Shown: positions 1 to 9,171 of the stretch, piece after piece
Position numbering within the stretch: the stretch's first letter is position 1
Layout: the number at the start of each line of letters is the position of its first letter
Assembly: GCA_025934105.1 (NCBI GenBank)
Contig: JAICYS010000011.1
Coordinates: 1 to 47,747, forward strand
DNA: 47,747 nucleotides
DNA from: Myxococcota bacterium
Lineage (GTDB): Bacteria > Myxococcota_A > Polyangia > Fen-1088
Reading direction: 5' to 3'
Translations under genes and position numbers: made by a program
Notes under the pieces: generated by a model
What the model was told of the DNA's origin: nothing
The model's database searches: none
The model's input: the letters and a program-made list of their open reading frames with translations, nothing else

Positions 1-1
1 C

Positions 2-1423
2 ATCCGGCAAGAGCTGCTGCTGGGCGTGGGCGGCGTCCGCGCGCTGCGCGCCGCGGGCATCCACTGGGGCGGCCTGCACCTCAACGAGGGGCACAGCGCC
101 TTCGCGACGCTGGAGTACGCGCGGCTGTTGATGGAGCAGACCGGGGCCGACTTCCGGACCTGCGCGCAAGAGGTCGCGCAGAGCACGGTCTTCACCACGC
201 ACACACCGGTCGACGCCGGCCACGATCGCTTCCCGCCCGAGCTGGTGGACGACCACCTCGAGCCGCTGCGCCGGTCGCTGGGGCTGTCCCAGCCCGAGTT
301 CCTGGGGTTGGGGCGCATTCGTCCCGACGACCACCGCGAGGCGCTGTGCATGACGGTGCTGGCGTTCAAGATGTCGCGCTACGCGAACGGCGTCTCCGCG
401 CTGCACGGACGCATCACGCGCAAGTCGTGGCAGGTGCTGTGGCCGCACCACCGCGAGGACGAAGTGCCGGTCGGCCACATCACGAACGGCGTGCACGTTC
501 GGACCTGGCTGGCGCCGGCCATGCAGGATCTCTACACGAAGTACATGGGGACCGACTGGCGCGAGCACCTGGCCGACCCGCACGTGTGGGGCCGCATCGA
601 CAGCGTTCCCGATGCCGAGCTGTGGGAGACCCACCGGGTGCTGAAGGCGGCGCTGGTGCAGTTCGTCCGCCGGCGCGTCTCCGAGCAGCGGCGGCGCGCC
701 GACTACCCGGAAGAGTTCGTGACGGCCGCCGCCAGCGCGCTGGATCCCGAGGCGCTGACCATCGGCTTCGCGCGCCGGTTCGCCACCTACAAGCGGGCCA
801 GCTTGATCCTGAGCGACATCAATCGGCTGCGGCCCCTGTTGCTGGACCCGGCCCGCCCGGTGCAGCTGGTGTTCGCGGGCAAAGCCCACCCGGCCGATCG
901 CCCCGGGCAGGAGGTGCTGCGGGCGGTCCACGACGCGACCCTCAGCAGCGACCTCAAAAGCCACGTCATCTTCGTGGAGGACTACGACATCAACGTCGGG
1001 CGCCACCTGGTCCAGGGAGTCGACGTCTGGCTGAACAACCCGCGGCGGCCGCAGGAGGCCAGCGGCACCAGCGGACAGAAGGTGCTGCTGAACGGCGGCC
1101 TCAACTTCTCGGTCCTGGACGGGTGGTGGGCCGAGGGGTACGACGGCCTGAACGGGTTCGCGATCGGCGACGGCATCACGCACGTCTCCGTCGACGAGCA
1201 GGACCGGCGCGATGCCCAGTCGCTCTACGAGACGCTGGAGAGGGACATCATCCCGCTTTACTACGACCGCGACGAGCACGGTGTGCCGCACGGTTGGGTC
1301 GAGCGCATGAAGCGCACCATCCGGACGCTCGGCTGGCGGTTCAACACCGACCGCATGGTGATCGACTACGCCAACAACTGCTACCTCCCGGCGGCCGGCG
1401 CCGAGAGCTGCCGCATGCCCTGA
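2..1423 (+). CDS. glgP: alpha-glucan (glycogen/maltodextrin) phosphorylase, 3' part
   Basis: GT35 phosphorylase, which releases glucose-1-phosphate from alpha-1,4-glucans using pyridoxal phosphate (PLP); cytoplasmic. The gene enters from the left edge in frame 2, and about 473 C-terminal residues are visible. The start lies outside the window, and the in-frame GTG at 26 is internal because coding homology continues upstream of it. Recognisable blocks are HLNEGHSAF, FTTHTPVDAGHD, GFARRFATYKRA, NNPRRPQEASGTSGQK and the following LNFSVLDGWWAEGYDG. The Lys ending EASGTSGQK, at about visible residue 360, is the expected PLP Schiff-base lysine. The sequence resembles the shorter, unregulated branch of bacterial alpha-glucan phosphorylases. 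It ends in TGA at 1421-1423 and is followed by a separate unit on the same strand. Confidence 0.95.
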   Translation: MRQELLLGVGGVRALRAAGIHWGGLHLNEGHSAFATLEYARLLMEQTGADFRTCAQEVAQSTVFTTHTPVDAGHDRFPPELVDDHLEPLRRSLGLSQPEFLGLGRIRPDDHREALCMTVLAFKMSRYANGVSALHGRITRKSWQVLWPHHREDEVPVGHITNGVHVRTWLAPAMQDLYTKYMGTDWREHLADPHVWGRIDSVPDAELWETHRVLKAALVQFVRRRVSEQRRRADYPEEFVTAAASALDPEALTIGFARRFATYKRASLILSDINRLRPLLLDPARPVQLVFAGKAHPADRPGQEVLRAVHDATLSSDLKSHVIFVEDYDINVGRHLVQGVDVWLNNPRRPQEASGTSGQKVLLNGGLNFSVLDGWWAEGYDGLNGFAIGDGITHVSVDEQDRRDAQSLYETLERDIIPLYYDRDEHGVPHGWVERMKRTIRTLGWRFNTDRMVIDYANNCYLPAAGAESCRMP

Positions 1424-1440
1424 GCCCGCCGGTCCGTCTC

Positions 1441-1454
1441 GTCACATTCGTGAC
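1441..1454. promoter_or_regulatory. short inverted repeat upstream of the LanB unit
   Basis: GTCAC-ATTC-GTGAC is a perfect 5-bp inverted repeat in the 67-bp gap before the secreted-protein gene. A related TGTGAC follows about 20 bp later. It could be an operator, or part of a weak hairpin ending the phosphorylase transcript. There is no T-run. Only the symmetry is visible. Confidence 0.2.
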
Positions 1455-1490
1455 ATCCCAGTCTGCTCAATGTGACGCGGCCGTCCGCCG

Positions 1491-2132
1491 ATGCTTCCCT
1501 CCATGCGAGGGAGGATCCTCAAGGTCTGCGTCGCCGTGTGCGGGCTCGCGGGCGTGGTCTACGCGGCCGAGGAAGCCACCTCTCCGACCGGACCGACGCT
1601 GGAGCAGACCATCGCCCAGCAGCTGGTGAGCGAAGGCGAGGCCGCCCGCGAGAGCAGCCTGACCAAGCAGATCGAAAACTACACGCCCGAGCAGATGCTG
1701 GCGATGGCGGCGGCCTACGATCAACAGATGCGGCGGGCCATCGACCACGCCCAGGACGTCAAGATCCTGGCCTATCGGACGCACGACATCATTCGCATGA
1801 CCTGCATCGACGACAAGGTCGATCAGATCAAGCAGGTCATCTCGCTGACCGAGCCGCGCTACCTGATGCTGCGCTCGTTCAAGTCGCAGGTGATCGTCAT
1901 GCAATCGCAGTTCGCGATCATCAACAGCGCGCACGAACGCGTGACCCAGCTGACCGCCGAGATCGACGCCTGCATGGGGGAGAACCTGGACGCGGTCAGC
2001 CTCGGCCGCGTTGAGGAAGAGAGGCTGCCGGGCGCCGGCGATCTGAACGATCCCACCCGCCCGCAGTCGTCCCTCCAGCCGATCGAGCGGCCCCAGTCCG
2101 CCAGCCCGATCCTCGGTAAAGAAGGGGAGTAA
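1491..2132 (+). CDS. secreted protein of unknown function, first gene of LanB unit
   Basis: I do not recognise a family. The 213-residue product starts with basic residues and a hydrophobic stretch ending VVYAAEE, a typical Sec signal peptide with cleavage near residue 28. ATG at 1503 is an alternative start that gives a more usual signal length. The mature part is largely helical and charged. It contains a segment with a regular hydrophobic spacing (about residues 75-160, from the DHAQDVKILAYR stretch to the QLTAEIDACMGENL stretch) that could form a coiled coil or helical bundle, then a Pro- and Ser-rich tail. The mature part has only two Cys (TCIDDK and ACMGEN). It ends 12 bp before the LanB-type gene on the same strand, so co-transcription is likely. 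At 213 residues with a Sec signal it does not look like a RiPP precursor. Confidence 0.7.
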   Translation: MLPSMRGRILKVCVAVCGLAGVVYAAEEATSPTGPTLEQTIAQQLVSEGEAARESSLTKQIENYTPEQMLAMAAAYDQQMRRAIDHAQDVKILAYRTHDIIRMTCIDDKVDQIKQVISLTEPRYLMLRSFKSQVIVMQSQFAIINSAHERVTQLTAEIDACMGENLDAVSLGRVEEERLPGAGDLNDPTRPQSSLQPIERPQSASPILGKEGE

Positions 2133-2144
2133 TCTCCGGGCGGC

Positions 2145-5015
2145 GTGTACACGCCGCTGCCTCACGTCCTCATCCGCGCGCCGCTGCTGCCGGCGCGCGA
2201 CCTGCGCCGCGGCGCGCGCGCGCTGCTCGGGCACCCGCTGGGGCCGGATGCCGTGGCGCTGGCCAGCCCCTCGCTGGCCGCGGCCAAGCCGGGCGCGGCT
2301 CGCGCGCGGGCCCTCGAACGTTACGCGCGCCGGGCGGCGTTCCGGCCGACGCCCTCCGGCCTCCTGGCCGGCGTCTGCCTGGGGCGGCTGGCCTCCCGCG
2401 GGGACGTGGCGACCGGTACGCCCCAGGCCTGGCTGGCGCCCGGATGGGCGCGCCTGGCCGCCGCCGCGCGCGCGCTTCTCGACGAGCCGGCCGTGCAGGA
2501 GCGGGTGCGGTTGCGCCTGGCCCCGTCGGTGCTGCGGGCGCCGGACCTGGCCTGGTGGATCGGGCCCGGCGGCGGCGCCGAGCCGTTCGGCCAGGCACGC
2601 GAGGTCGAGCTGGATGACGAGCTGAACGCGCTCCTCGACGCCGCCGCGCGCTGGACCCCGTGGCCGGCGCTGCGGACGGCGCTCGGCCACCGCGATCCCG
2701 ACGACGCGGACCAGCTGTTGCTGGCGCTGGTCGACGACGGCCTCCTGCACAGCGAGCTCCAGCCGCCGCTCGTCGGGCCGCCTCCCCACGAATTCCTGGC
2801 CCAGCGTCTGGCGGCGCTGGGGCTGCGGGCCGAAGGCGCGGCGCTGACCGCGGCCGCCGCCGCGCTTTGCCACGGCGACCTGGCCGGCGGTCGGGCGGCG
2901 CTCGACGGGTTACCGGGACGCGCCGGCCGCCCGTTCCAGGCGGTGCTGCTCCATCGCCCCCCGCGCCCGCCCCGGATCCCGCGCGCGCCGGTCGCCCGCG
3001 CGGCCCGGCTGGTTCCGCTGCTGCTCCGGTTGCAAGAGGCGCTGGCGCCCCCCGCCGCCGAACGGCTGGCCTCGTCCGAGCTGGCCGACGCGCTGGACGC
3101 CTGCACCGAGATCTACGGCGCCGGCGCGTTCGACCTGGAGGCGCTGGCCACCGGCGGATACGGCGTGTCGATCGACCAGGGTGAGGACGACGCTCCCGGC
3201 GCGCCCGACGTCCGCGTCGTCGCCCTGCTGGCCGAAGCCTGCGCCGACGCCGCGCGCCGGGGCGTCCCCGAGGCCGCCCTCGACGGCGCCGCTTTGTCCG
3301 AGGCGTTGGGCGACGGGGGCGCGGCGCCGCTGCCGGCGACGGCGGAGCTGTTCTTGACGCCCATGACCCCAGCGCCGGGCGCGCGCGCAGGTGACGGCTG
3401 GCTCTTGGGCCTGCACGGGCCGGCCGGATCGTCCCTGGGGCGCTTCGGGCACGCGCTGGGGCCGGGCGCGCGCCAGGCGCTGGCCGAGATCGCCGCCGCG
3501 GAAACGAACGGCGGCGACGCCGAACGGTTGGACGTCGCCTTCGCTCCCTCGGCGGACCTGGCGGATCTCTGCGCGCATCCGCCGGTCCGCCCCCGGGCGC
3601 TGGCCATCTCGGGTTGGTCCGGCCCCGACGACGTGACGCTGGGCCAGCTGGCGCTGGTGGCCGATCCGGCGCTCCCCCAAGACCTGTCGCTGCGCCCGCG
3701 CGCCGGCGGCGCTGCGGTGGTCCCCTCCCCTTTGGCCCGCGTGCGGTCGGCGACGGCCCCGCCCGGCGCGGCCCGACTGGCGGTCGGCTGGACGCTGCAG
3801 CGGCAACACGCGCCCTGGGCGTTCGCGCCCGGACCGCTCGCCGCGCTGGAGAAGCTCCCCCGGGTGACGCTGGAGGGATTCGTGATCGCGCCCGCCAGCT
3901 GGCGGGTCCCGCGCGAGCTCGGCGAACGCCGCGCCAGCCGCGCCCGACTGGCTGGCTGGCGCCGGGCCGCCGGTGTCCCGCGGCACGTCCAGGTCGGCGC
4001 GGGCGACGAGCTGCTCCCCGTGGACCTGGACGCGCCGTCGGCGCTCGCCGAGCTGGCCGGCGCCGACCGCGTTCACGAGATCTGGCCGCCGCTGGACGCC
4101 ACCATCGATCGAGACGGGCGCCGCCTGGAGCTGGTCGTGCCGGTGGTCCGGACCGGCGCGAGCGCCGGGGCCCTTCCCGACCTGGACCGCGTGCCGCCGC
4201 CGCGCGAGGCGCCGCCGCTGGCCGGCTGGCGAACGTTCAAGGTCTTCGGCGCCGCCGATTGCCAGGACCCGCTGCTCTTGCAGATCGTGCGGCCGGCGAT
4301 CGAGGCGGCGCGCGCGCGGGGCGAGCTCGAGGCCTGGTTCTTCCTGCGCTACCTGGACGGGCCGGGCCGGCGGCCCCACCTGCGGCTCCGGGCCCACGCG
4401 CGCCAGGACGCCCTGGCCGCCTTCGATGACCGCCTGCGCGGGGCGCTGGCCGGCGCCCGGGTGGCCGGCGCGGTGACCTCGATCGAGACCAGCGAGTACT
4501 TCCCCGAGCGGGGGCGGTTCCGGGTGGACGAGATGACCGGCCTGCACCAGATCTTCGCGGCCGACAGCGAGGCGGTCCTGACCCTCCTGGCGGACGACGG
4601 GGACCAGCCCGAACATCGGGCGGTCACGCGGGCCCGCCTGTTCGACACGCTGGCCGCCGGGTTCGGGCTGGACCCGACCGAGCGCGAGGCGGCGGCGGCG
4701 GGACGGCGCGCCGCGGCCGAGACCTCGACGGACGCCGGCGCCGAGCAGCGCTCCCTGGCCGACGCGGAGTTCCGGGCCGAGGCGCGAACCCTGCGCGCGG
4801 CCTTGAGCGCAGCTCCCCCCGAAGCGCTGGGGCGCCTGCGCGCCCGGGTCGCCGAGGCGGTCCGGCCCTGGTCCGCGGCGCGGCGGCACGCGCTCCTGCC
4901 CACGGTGCTTCACCTGTCGTCGGTGCGCCTGGGCGGCCCCGACTCCGACGGCGAGCGGCTGGGATACACCTTCTGGCAGCGGGCGCTCGAAGGGCTGCGC
5001 CGCTCTCGGCGATGA
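2145..5015 (+). CDS. LanB-type lantibiotic dehydratase (full length)
   Basis: LanB enzymes use glutamyl-tRNA to glutamylate Ser/Thr of a peptide and then eliminate glutamate, giving dehydro-amino acids. The 956-residue product has both expected halves. The N-terminal Lant_dehydr_N region shows RAFRPTPSGLLAG-like residues at about 62-75, matching the family's R-x-TPFGLFAG block. The C-terminal SpaB_C/thiopeptide-type domain runs from about 694 to 945, with WFFLRYLDG near 730, RPHLRLRAH after it, and EYFPERGRF and FAADSEAVL further on. Length is close to the usual 950-1050, so it is not one of the short PEARL-type proteins that lack the elimination domain. The GTG start at 2145 lies 12 bp after the previous gene and has a GGGGAG box upstream. 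No LanC cyclase, transporter or obvious precursor is adjacent. Substrate unknown. Confidence 0.85.
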   Translation: MYTPLPHVLIRAPLLPARDLRRGARALLGHPLGPDAVALASPSLAAAKPGAARARALERYARRAAFRPTPSGLLAGVCLGRLASRGDVATGTPQAWLAPGWARLAAAARALLDEPAVQERVRLRLAPSVLRAPDLAWWIGPGGGAEPFGQAREVELDDELNALLDAAARWTPWPALRTALGHRDPDDADQLLLALVDDGLLHSELQPPLVGPPPHEFLAQRLAALGLRAEGAALTAAAAALCHGDLAGGRAALDGLPGRAGRPFQAVLLHRPPRPPRIPRAPVARAARLVPLLLRLQEALAPPAAERLASSELADALDACTEIYGAGAFDLEALATGGYGVSIDQGEDDAPGAPDVRVVALLAEACADAARRGVPEAALDGAALSEALGDGGAAPLPATAELFLTPMTPAPGARAGDGWLLGLHGPAGSSLGRFGHALGPGARQALAEIAAAETNGGDAERLDVAFAPSADLADLCAHPPVRPRALAISGWSGPDDVTLGQLALVADPALPQDLSLRPRAGGAAVVPSPLARVRSATAPPGAARLAVGWTLQRQHAPWAFAPGPLAALEKLPRVTLEGFVIAPASWRVPRELGERRASRARLAGWRRAAGVPRHVQVGAGDELLPVDLDAPSALAELAGADRVHEIWPPLDATIDRDGRRLELVVPVVRTGASAGALPDLDRVPPPREAPPLAGWRTFKVFGAADCQDPLLLQIVRPAIEAARARGELEAWFFLRYLDGPGRRPHLRLRAHARQDALAAFDDRLRGALAGARVAGAVTSIETSEYFPERGRFRVDEMTGLHQIFAADSEAVLTLLADDGDQPEHRAVTRARLFDTLAAGFGLDPTEREAAAAGRRAAAETSTDAGAEQRSLADAEFRAEARTLRAALSAAPPEALGRLRARVAEAVRPWSAARRHALLPTVLHLSSVRLGGPDSDGERLGYTFWQRALEGLRRSRR

Positions 5016-5719
5016 AGCGTCGCGGGCCGGCCCTCCTGCTCGTCGCCGCCACGCTGGCCGCCGCGCCCGCCTGGTCGCGCCTGCGCGCCGGCAAGGGACC
5101 GGACCGCGCGCCGCCCCCGCAGTCGACGCGGCTGGAGCTGCCCTTCACCGGCATCTGGGGCGTCGTCCAGGGCTTCGACGCGGACACGCACACCGGCTAT
5201 GCGACGTTCGCGCTGGATTTCGTCCCCGCCGTCCGCGCCGGAACCCCAGAGCCCCCGCACGGCGCGCCGCTGGCGCGGTTTCCCTGCTACGGGCGGCCGG
5301 TGCTGGCGCCCGCCGACGGCGTGGTGGTGGCCGCGGCCGGACACGCGCGCGCCTGGCCCAGCTACGTGAAAGGGCGTGACGAGGGCAACTACGTCATCCT
5401 CCGGCACGCCCCGCGCGAGTACACCGAGTTCCGTCATCTGGCGGCCCGCTCGGTGACCCTCCAGCCCGGCGACCGCGTCCGCCGGGGCGACGCCATCGGG
5501 AGGTGCGGCAACTCGGGAAACGCCGGCACCCCGCACGTTCACATCGGCTTTCTGTCGTCGTTCGACCCGATCGTCACCCGGCCCATGGCCTTCAGCGGCT
5601 ATCAGGTTCTGACGGCACAGGGCTGGCGCCCGGGCGACGGAACACCGCGCAAGGGGGAGTTCGTCCGCCGCGCGGAAGGCGCCGCAAGTTCGAGACGCGT
5701 GACGGACGGTGTGAATTGA
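5012..5719 (+). CDS. secreted M23-family metallopeptidase
   Basis: LytM/lysostaphin-like zinc endopeptidase of 235 residues. An N-terminal basic and hydrophobic stretch (LLLVAATLAAAPAWS) acts as signal peptide. The core shows HTGYATFALDF (zinc ligands H and D, spaced as in one M23 subgroup), APADGVVVAAAG, GNYVILRH, the beta-strand phrase LQPGDRVRRGDAIGRCGNSG, and the terminal PHVHIGF that carries the HxH motif. Members normally cut peptidoglycan cross-links or Gly-rich peptides outside the cytoplasm. ATG at 5012 overlaps the LanB stop by 4 nt (ATGA), indicating translational coupling. The protease may therefore act in the same process as LanB, for example leader removal or wall remodelling, but this is only inferred from position. 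Confidence 0.85.
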   Translation: MKRRGPALLLVAATLAAAPAWSRLRAGKGPDRAPPPQSTRLELPFTGIWGVVQGFDADTHTGYATFALDFVPAVRAGTPEPPHGAPLARFPCYGRPVLAPADGVVVAAAGHARAWPSYVKGRDEGNYVILRHAPREYTEFRHLAARSVTLQPGDRVRRGDAIGRCGNSGNAGTPHVHIGFLSSFDPIVTRPMAFSGYQVLTAQGWRPGDGTPRKGEFVRRAEGAASSRRVTDGVN

Positions 5720-5775
5720 GGGGCCGCGGCTTGTGGCTGCGCACTCTTTCATGCTAGCAACCGCCCGGAGGACCG

Positions 5776-6882
5776 ATGTCGCCCAAGCAGCCCCTGATTC
5801 TGGCGTTCTCTATGACCCTATTCGCCGCCGCGTGCGCGCACTCGTCCGACAACGCCGGCGGCGCCGCCGCGGGAACGGCGTCGGCCACGACGGCCGGCAG
5901 CCCCGCGCCCCACCGGCGCCCGATCAGCCCCGACGACACCAAGCAGTTCCTGCCGGCCTGGAACAAGGGAGAGAACCCCTTCGCCGGCGTGAACCTGAAG
6001 TGGGTCGATCCCTACTCCCCCGCCCACCTCAAGTCCAAGCTGTTCAGCAAGACCGATCCCCAGACGTCCGCGCTGCTGGCCAAGGTGGCCGACAACGGCG
6101 GCGCCGACTGGATCGGCGACTGGACGCCCAACGTCGAGAACTGGGTGCGCCGCCGGGTCACGACCATCTCGAAGTCCGGGTCGCTGCCGCTGTTCATCGC
6201 CTACAATCTGCCGGGCCGCGACTGCGGGCAGTACTCGAAGGGCGGCGTCCAGACGGCCGACGACTACAAGAAGTGGATCAGCGCCTTCGCCACCGGCATC
6301 GGCAGCCGGCGCGCGGTGGTGGTGGTCGAGCCCGACTCGCTGGGCTTGATGAAGAAGAAGGACTGCATGACCGAAGCCGCCCAGAAAGAGCGGCTCGAGC
6401 TGCTCCGGTTCGCGGTGCACACCTTCGAGTCGCTGGGCAACACGGCGGTCTATCTGGACGCGGGCCACTCGGGTTGGCTCCCGGCGAAAGAGGACGCCGC
6501 CCTGCTCAAGCAGGCGGGCGTCGACGAGGCGCAGGGCTTCGCGCTGAACGTCTCCAACTACAAGTCCACGCCCGAGGAGATCAAGTACGGCACCGAGATC
6601 TCGAAGCTCCTCGGCGGCAAGCACTTCGTGATCGACACCAGCCGCAACGGCAACGGCGCGCCCACCGACTGCAAGGGCCCCGATGACGAGAACTGCTGGT
6701 GCAACCCGCCCGGCCGCGCGCTGGGCTCGCCGCCGACGGCCGAGACCAGCGACAAGCTGGTGGACGCCTACCTCTGGCTGAAGAAGCCGTCCGAGTCCGA
6801 CGGCGCCTGCAACGGCGGCCCGAAGGCCGGCGACTACTGGCAGGAGCGCGCGCTCGAGCTGGCGCGCAACGCCAAGTACTGA
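5776..6882 (+). CDS. glycoside hydrolase family 6 (endoglucanase/cellobiohydrolase) lipoprotein
   Basis: GH6 enzymes hydrolyse beta-1,4-glucan with inversion. The 368-residue product has a short signal (LAFSMTLFAAAC) with C20 as a plausible but non-ideal lipobox cysteine (Ala at -3), then a low-complexity linker of about 40 residues and a single catalytic domain from about residue 67. Key motifs are YNLPGRDCGQYS, with D149 matching the Asp before Cys in the family, and VVVVEPDSLG, the second PROSITE GH6 signature, with D187 as general acid. Late motifs include CNPPGRALG and LWLKKPSESDG. No cellulose-binding module is present. AGGAGG ends 5 bp before the ATG at 5776. Location is likely cell surface or periplasm. 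Confidence 0.9.
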   Translation: MSPKQPLILAFSMTLFAAACAHSSDNAGGAAAGTASATTAGSPAPHRRPISPDDTKQFLPAWNKGENPFAGVNLKWVDPYSPAHLKSKLFSKTDPQTSALLAKVADNGGADWIGDWTPNVENWVRRRVTTISKSGSLPLFIAYNLPGRDCGQYSKGGVQTADDYKKWISAFATGIGSRRAVVVVEPDSLGLMKKKDCMTEAAQKERLELLRFAVHTFESLGNTAVYLDAGHSGWLPAKEDAALLKQAGVDEAQGFALNVSNYKSTPEEIKYGTEISKLLGGKHFVIDTSRNGNGAPTDCKGPDDENCWCNPPGRALGSPPTAETSDKLVDAYLWLKKPSESDGACNGGPKAGDYWQERALELARNAKY

Positions 6883-6908
6883 CCGCGACAGCTCACGTTG
6901 CGGTCGAC

Positions 6909-6924
6909 CGGCCGCTGGCGGCCG
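6909..6924. other. GC hairpin after the GH6 gene
   Basis: CGGCCGC-TG-GCGGCCG is a perfect inverted repeat about 27 bp after the GH6 stop. It lacks a T-run, so it is at best a weak or Rho-assisted terminator or a transcript 3' stabiliser. The rest of the gap, to about 7145, shows nothing I can interpret. Confidence 0.25.
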
Positions 6925-7158
6925 ACCGGTGCGCTGGCGGCTCGACCGAACGGCATCGGTTCGAGCCGCCCGTTACGGCGGCGTAACTCGGGCTTACCCG
7001 AAAGGGCGGGTCCGGGTACGCGGCGGTTGGATTCGTGCGGAGCTCGGGCCTGGTACGGGGCTTGTATTGGCCAGGCTGGGATGGGCAGCGCGACGGAACA
7101 TCCGGGGCGGAACGGGTTGAATGGACGAGGGGACCGCGCGCGGCAGGAGGGTCGGCAG

Positions 7159-7839
7159 GTGCTCAGCCTTTATCTGTTGCGACATGGGCAGACGGCGTTC
7201 AGCCACCACAACCGTTTTTGCGGGCGCATCGACGCGCCGCTGACGGCCGAGGGGCGGGCCATGGCGGCGGCCTTCGCCGACGCATACGCCGGCGTGCCGT
7301 GGGACGCGATCGTGACCAGCAGCCGGACGCGCACCGTCGACACCGCCACCCCGCTGGCGGCCCGCGTAGGGGTAGAGGTGCGGCGCGACCCCCGGCTCGA
7401 CGAGATCTCGTACGGCGATTGGCAGGGGCTGTCCAAGACCGAGGCGGCCGCCCGCGACCCGGAGCACTTCGCGCGCTGGCTGCAAGACCCGTCGATCGGC
7501 GCGCCGGGGGGCGAATTGCCCGGCGACGTGGCCGTCCGCGCGCTGGACGCCATCGAGGCCGTGCGCGACCGGCACCCGCACGGCCACGTGCTGGTGGTGT
7601 CCCACAAGGCGGCCCTGCGGATCCTGTTCTGCCGCCTGCTGGGTTTCGAGATCCGTCGCTATCGCGCCGTCGACTGGCCGGTCGCGGCGGTCACGCGGAT
7701 CGACCTCGAGGGCGACGCGCTGTCGCTGCGGGCGTTTGCCGACACGTCGCACCTGGCGGGCGGGCGCCCGGCGCCGCTGGCGGCCCCCGCCGAGCCGTCG
7801 CCGCCCGGCGCCGACGCCGCCGTCGCGATGACCGGCTGA
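7159..7839 (+). CDS. histidine phosphatase family protein (phosphoglycerate mutase-like)
   Basis: Branch-1 histidine phosphatase of 226 residues, of the type that includes alpha-ribazole phosphatase (CobC) and broad-specificity phosphatases. The catalytic motif LRHGQT carries the nucleophilic His within the first ten residues. R in SSRTRT, E in DEISYGDWQG and the second His in VVSHKAALR complete the usual pocket. The start is GTG 7159, because GGAGG at 7146-7150 sits 8 nt upstream and the catalytic motif normally begins within 10 residues; longer in-frame starts exist upstream but are implausible. A Pro/Ala-rich tail of about 30 residues is non-conserved. Substrate cannot be told from sequence. 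Confidence 0.85.
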   Translation: MLSLYLLRHGQTAFSHHNRFCGRIDAPLTAEGRAMAAAFADAYAGVPWDAIVTSSRTRTVDTATPLAARVGVEVRRDPRLDEISYGDWQGLSKTEAAARDPEHFARWLQDPSIGAPGGELPGDVAVRALDAIEAVRDRHPHGHVLVVSHKAALRILFCRLLGFEIRRYRAVDWPVAAVTRIDLEGDALSLRAFADTSHLAGGRPAPLAAPAEPSPPGADAAVAMTG

Positions 7840-7872
7840 AGCGCGCGACGCCGGCGGGAAGGCCGCCGCCAT

Positions 7873-9171
7873 TCACCGCCAGAGCCGGGCGGCGACCTCG
7901 TCGGCGAAGAGGACGCCGGCCGGCGTCAGTGTGAGGCGCCCGGGGTCCACCGCCAGCCAGCCGGCCGCCACCAGCGCGGCCACGGGGGCGTCGCGGCCGG
8001 CCACCGGGTCGCGGCCGTGGCGGGCGGCGTGGGCCGCGCGGTCGAGGCCGTCGGCCTTCCGCAGCCCCAGCCACAGCGCTTCGTTCTCCAGATCGGCGGC
8101 GCTGCGGCGCTCGACGTGTCGGGCCACCACCTGCCCGGCGCGCGCCTGCCGCAGGTAGACTTCGGTCGCGCGCGGGTTCGAAAAGCGCCAGCCGGTCCCA
8201 TCCTCGAGCGGCCGGAACGAGGCGGCCGAGGCGCCCACGCCCAGGTACGGACCGAGCGCCCAGTAGAGCTGGTTGTGCCGGGCGCGGCGCCCGGCGCGGG
8301 CGTAGCTGGAGACCTCGTACGGGCCGAGGCCCGCCGCCTGGAACGCCTGCCGCCCGTGCTCGAACATGCGCGCCACCGTCTCGTCGTCGGGGCGCGGCAG
8401 GTCGCCCCGGCGCTCGCGCGCGCCGAAGGTGGTGCCGCGCTCGACGGTCAGCGCGTACGCCGACACGTGCTCCGGCCCGAGCGCGATGACCCGGTCGACG
8501 TCGCGCCGCCAGCCGTCCAGCGTCTGCCCGGGCACGCCGAACATCAAATCGACGGACAGATTGTCGAAGCCCGCGGCGCGCGCCGCCTGCACGGCCGCCG
8601 GGCCGGCCGCCGCGGCGTGATTGCGGCCCAGCGCCGCCAGCAGACCGTCGTCCAGCGCCTGCAGGCCGATCGACAGGCGGTTGACCCCGCCGGCGCGAAG
8701 CGCGCGCAGGCGTTCGGGCTCCGCGTCGCCCGGGTTCACCTCGACGGTGATCTCCAGCTCCGCGCCGGCCGCCGCGCCGAAAATCGCCCGCCCCGCCGTC
8801 ACCACGCGCCCGAGCGCGTCCGGCCGCCACAATCCCGGCGTGCCGCCCCCGAAGTAGATCGAGACCAGCGGCCCGGCGCCGGCGAACCACCCGGCCCGCG
8901 CCCCGATCTCGCCGACCACCGCGTCGGCGTACGCGTCGTGGGGAATCTCCGTCCACCGCGCCGGCAGGGTCGGCCCGCGCGCGCCCGTGGCGGCCGCCGC
9001 GTTCGCGGGTCCCGCCTCCAGCGGCTCGACAGCGAAATCGCAGTACGGGCAGCGGACCGAGCAGAACGGAAAGTGGACGTAGAGGCCCAGCGGCTCGCCG
9101 GGGCGCAGCCGCCCCGCCGAGGGGTCGCCGGCGCTCAGGACCGCGGGAGCTTCTTGACCTCGACGACGCAT
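7873..9171 (-). CDS. hemW: radical SAM protein HemW (coproporphyrinogen III oxidase-like)
   Basis: HemW-type radical SAM enzyme, associated with heme handling rather than proven CPO activity. The 4Fe-4S/SAM motif is CSVRCPYC (CxxxCxxC) in [16 protein letters not shown], followed by [44 protein letters not shown] and a C-terminal HemW wing ([14 protein letters not shown]). After the cluster motif there is an Ala/Gly/Pro-rich insertion of about 30 residues before the next helix, longer than usual. The start is uncertain: ATG at 9171 gives 432 residues and overlaps gltX by 37 nt, while a CTG overlapping the gltX stop is an alternative. It is the last gene of the minus-strand run. Confidence 0.88.
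   Translation of the reverse strand: MRRRGQEAPAVLSAGDPSAGRLRPGEPLGLYVHFPFCSVRCPYCDFAVEPLEAGPANAAAATGARGPTLPARWTEIPHDAYADAVVGEIGARAGWFAGAGPLVSIYFGGGTPGLWRPDALGRVVTAGRAIFGAAAGAELEITVEVNPGDAEPERLRALRAGGVNRLSIGLQALDDGLLAALGRNHAAAAGPAAVQAARAAGFDNLSVDLMFGVPGQTLDGWRRDVDRVIALGPEHVSAYALTVERGTTFGARERRGDLPRPDDETVARMFEHGRQAFQAAGLGPYEVSSYARAGRRARHNQLYWALGPYLGVGASAASFRPLEDGTGWRFSNPRATEVYLRQARAGQVVARHVERRSAADLENEALWLGLRKADGLDRAAHAARHGRDPVAGRDAPVAALVAAGWLAVDPGRLTLTPAGVLFADEVAARLWR

Noticed and set aside
1491-2132. Secreted 213-residue protein as the LanB precursor peptide
   Set aside because: Too long, has a Sec signal, no Ser/Thr/Cys-rich core and no leader-like cleavage motif.
2910-4913. 667-codon open frame on the minus strand inside the LanB gene
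   Set aside because: No motif; the opposite strand encodes both conserved LanB domains throughout.
6898-7158. Longer N-terminus for the histidine phosphatase
   Set aside because: The extension is Arg/Gly-rich without homology, and GGAGG with 8 nt spacing marks GTG 7159 as the start.
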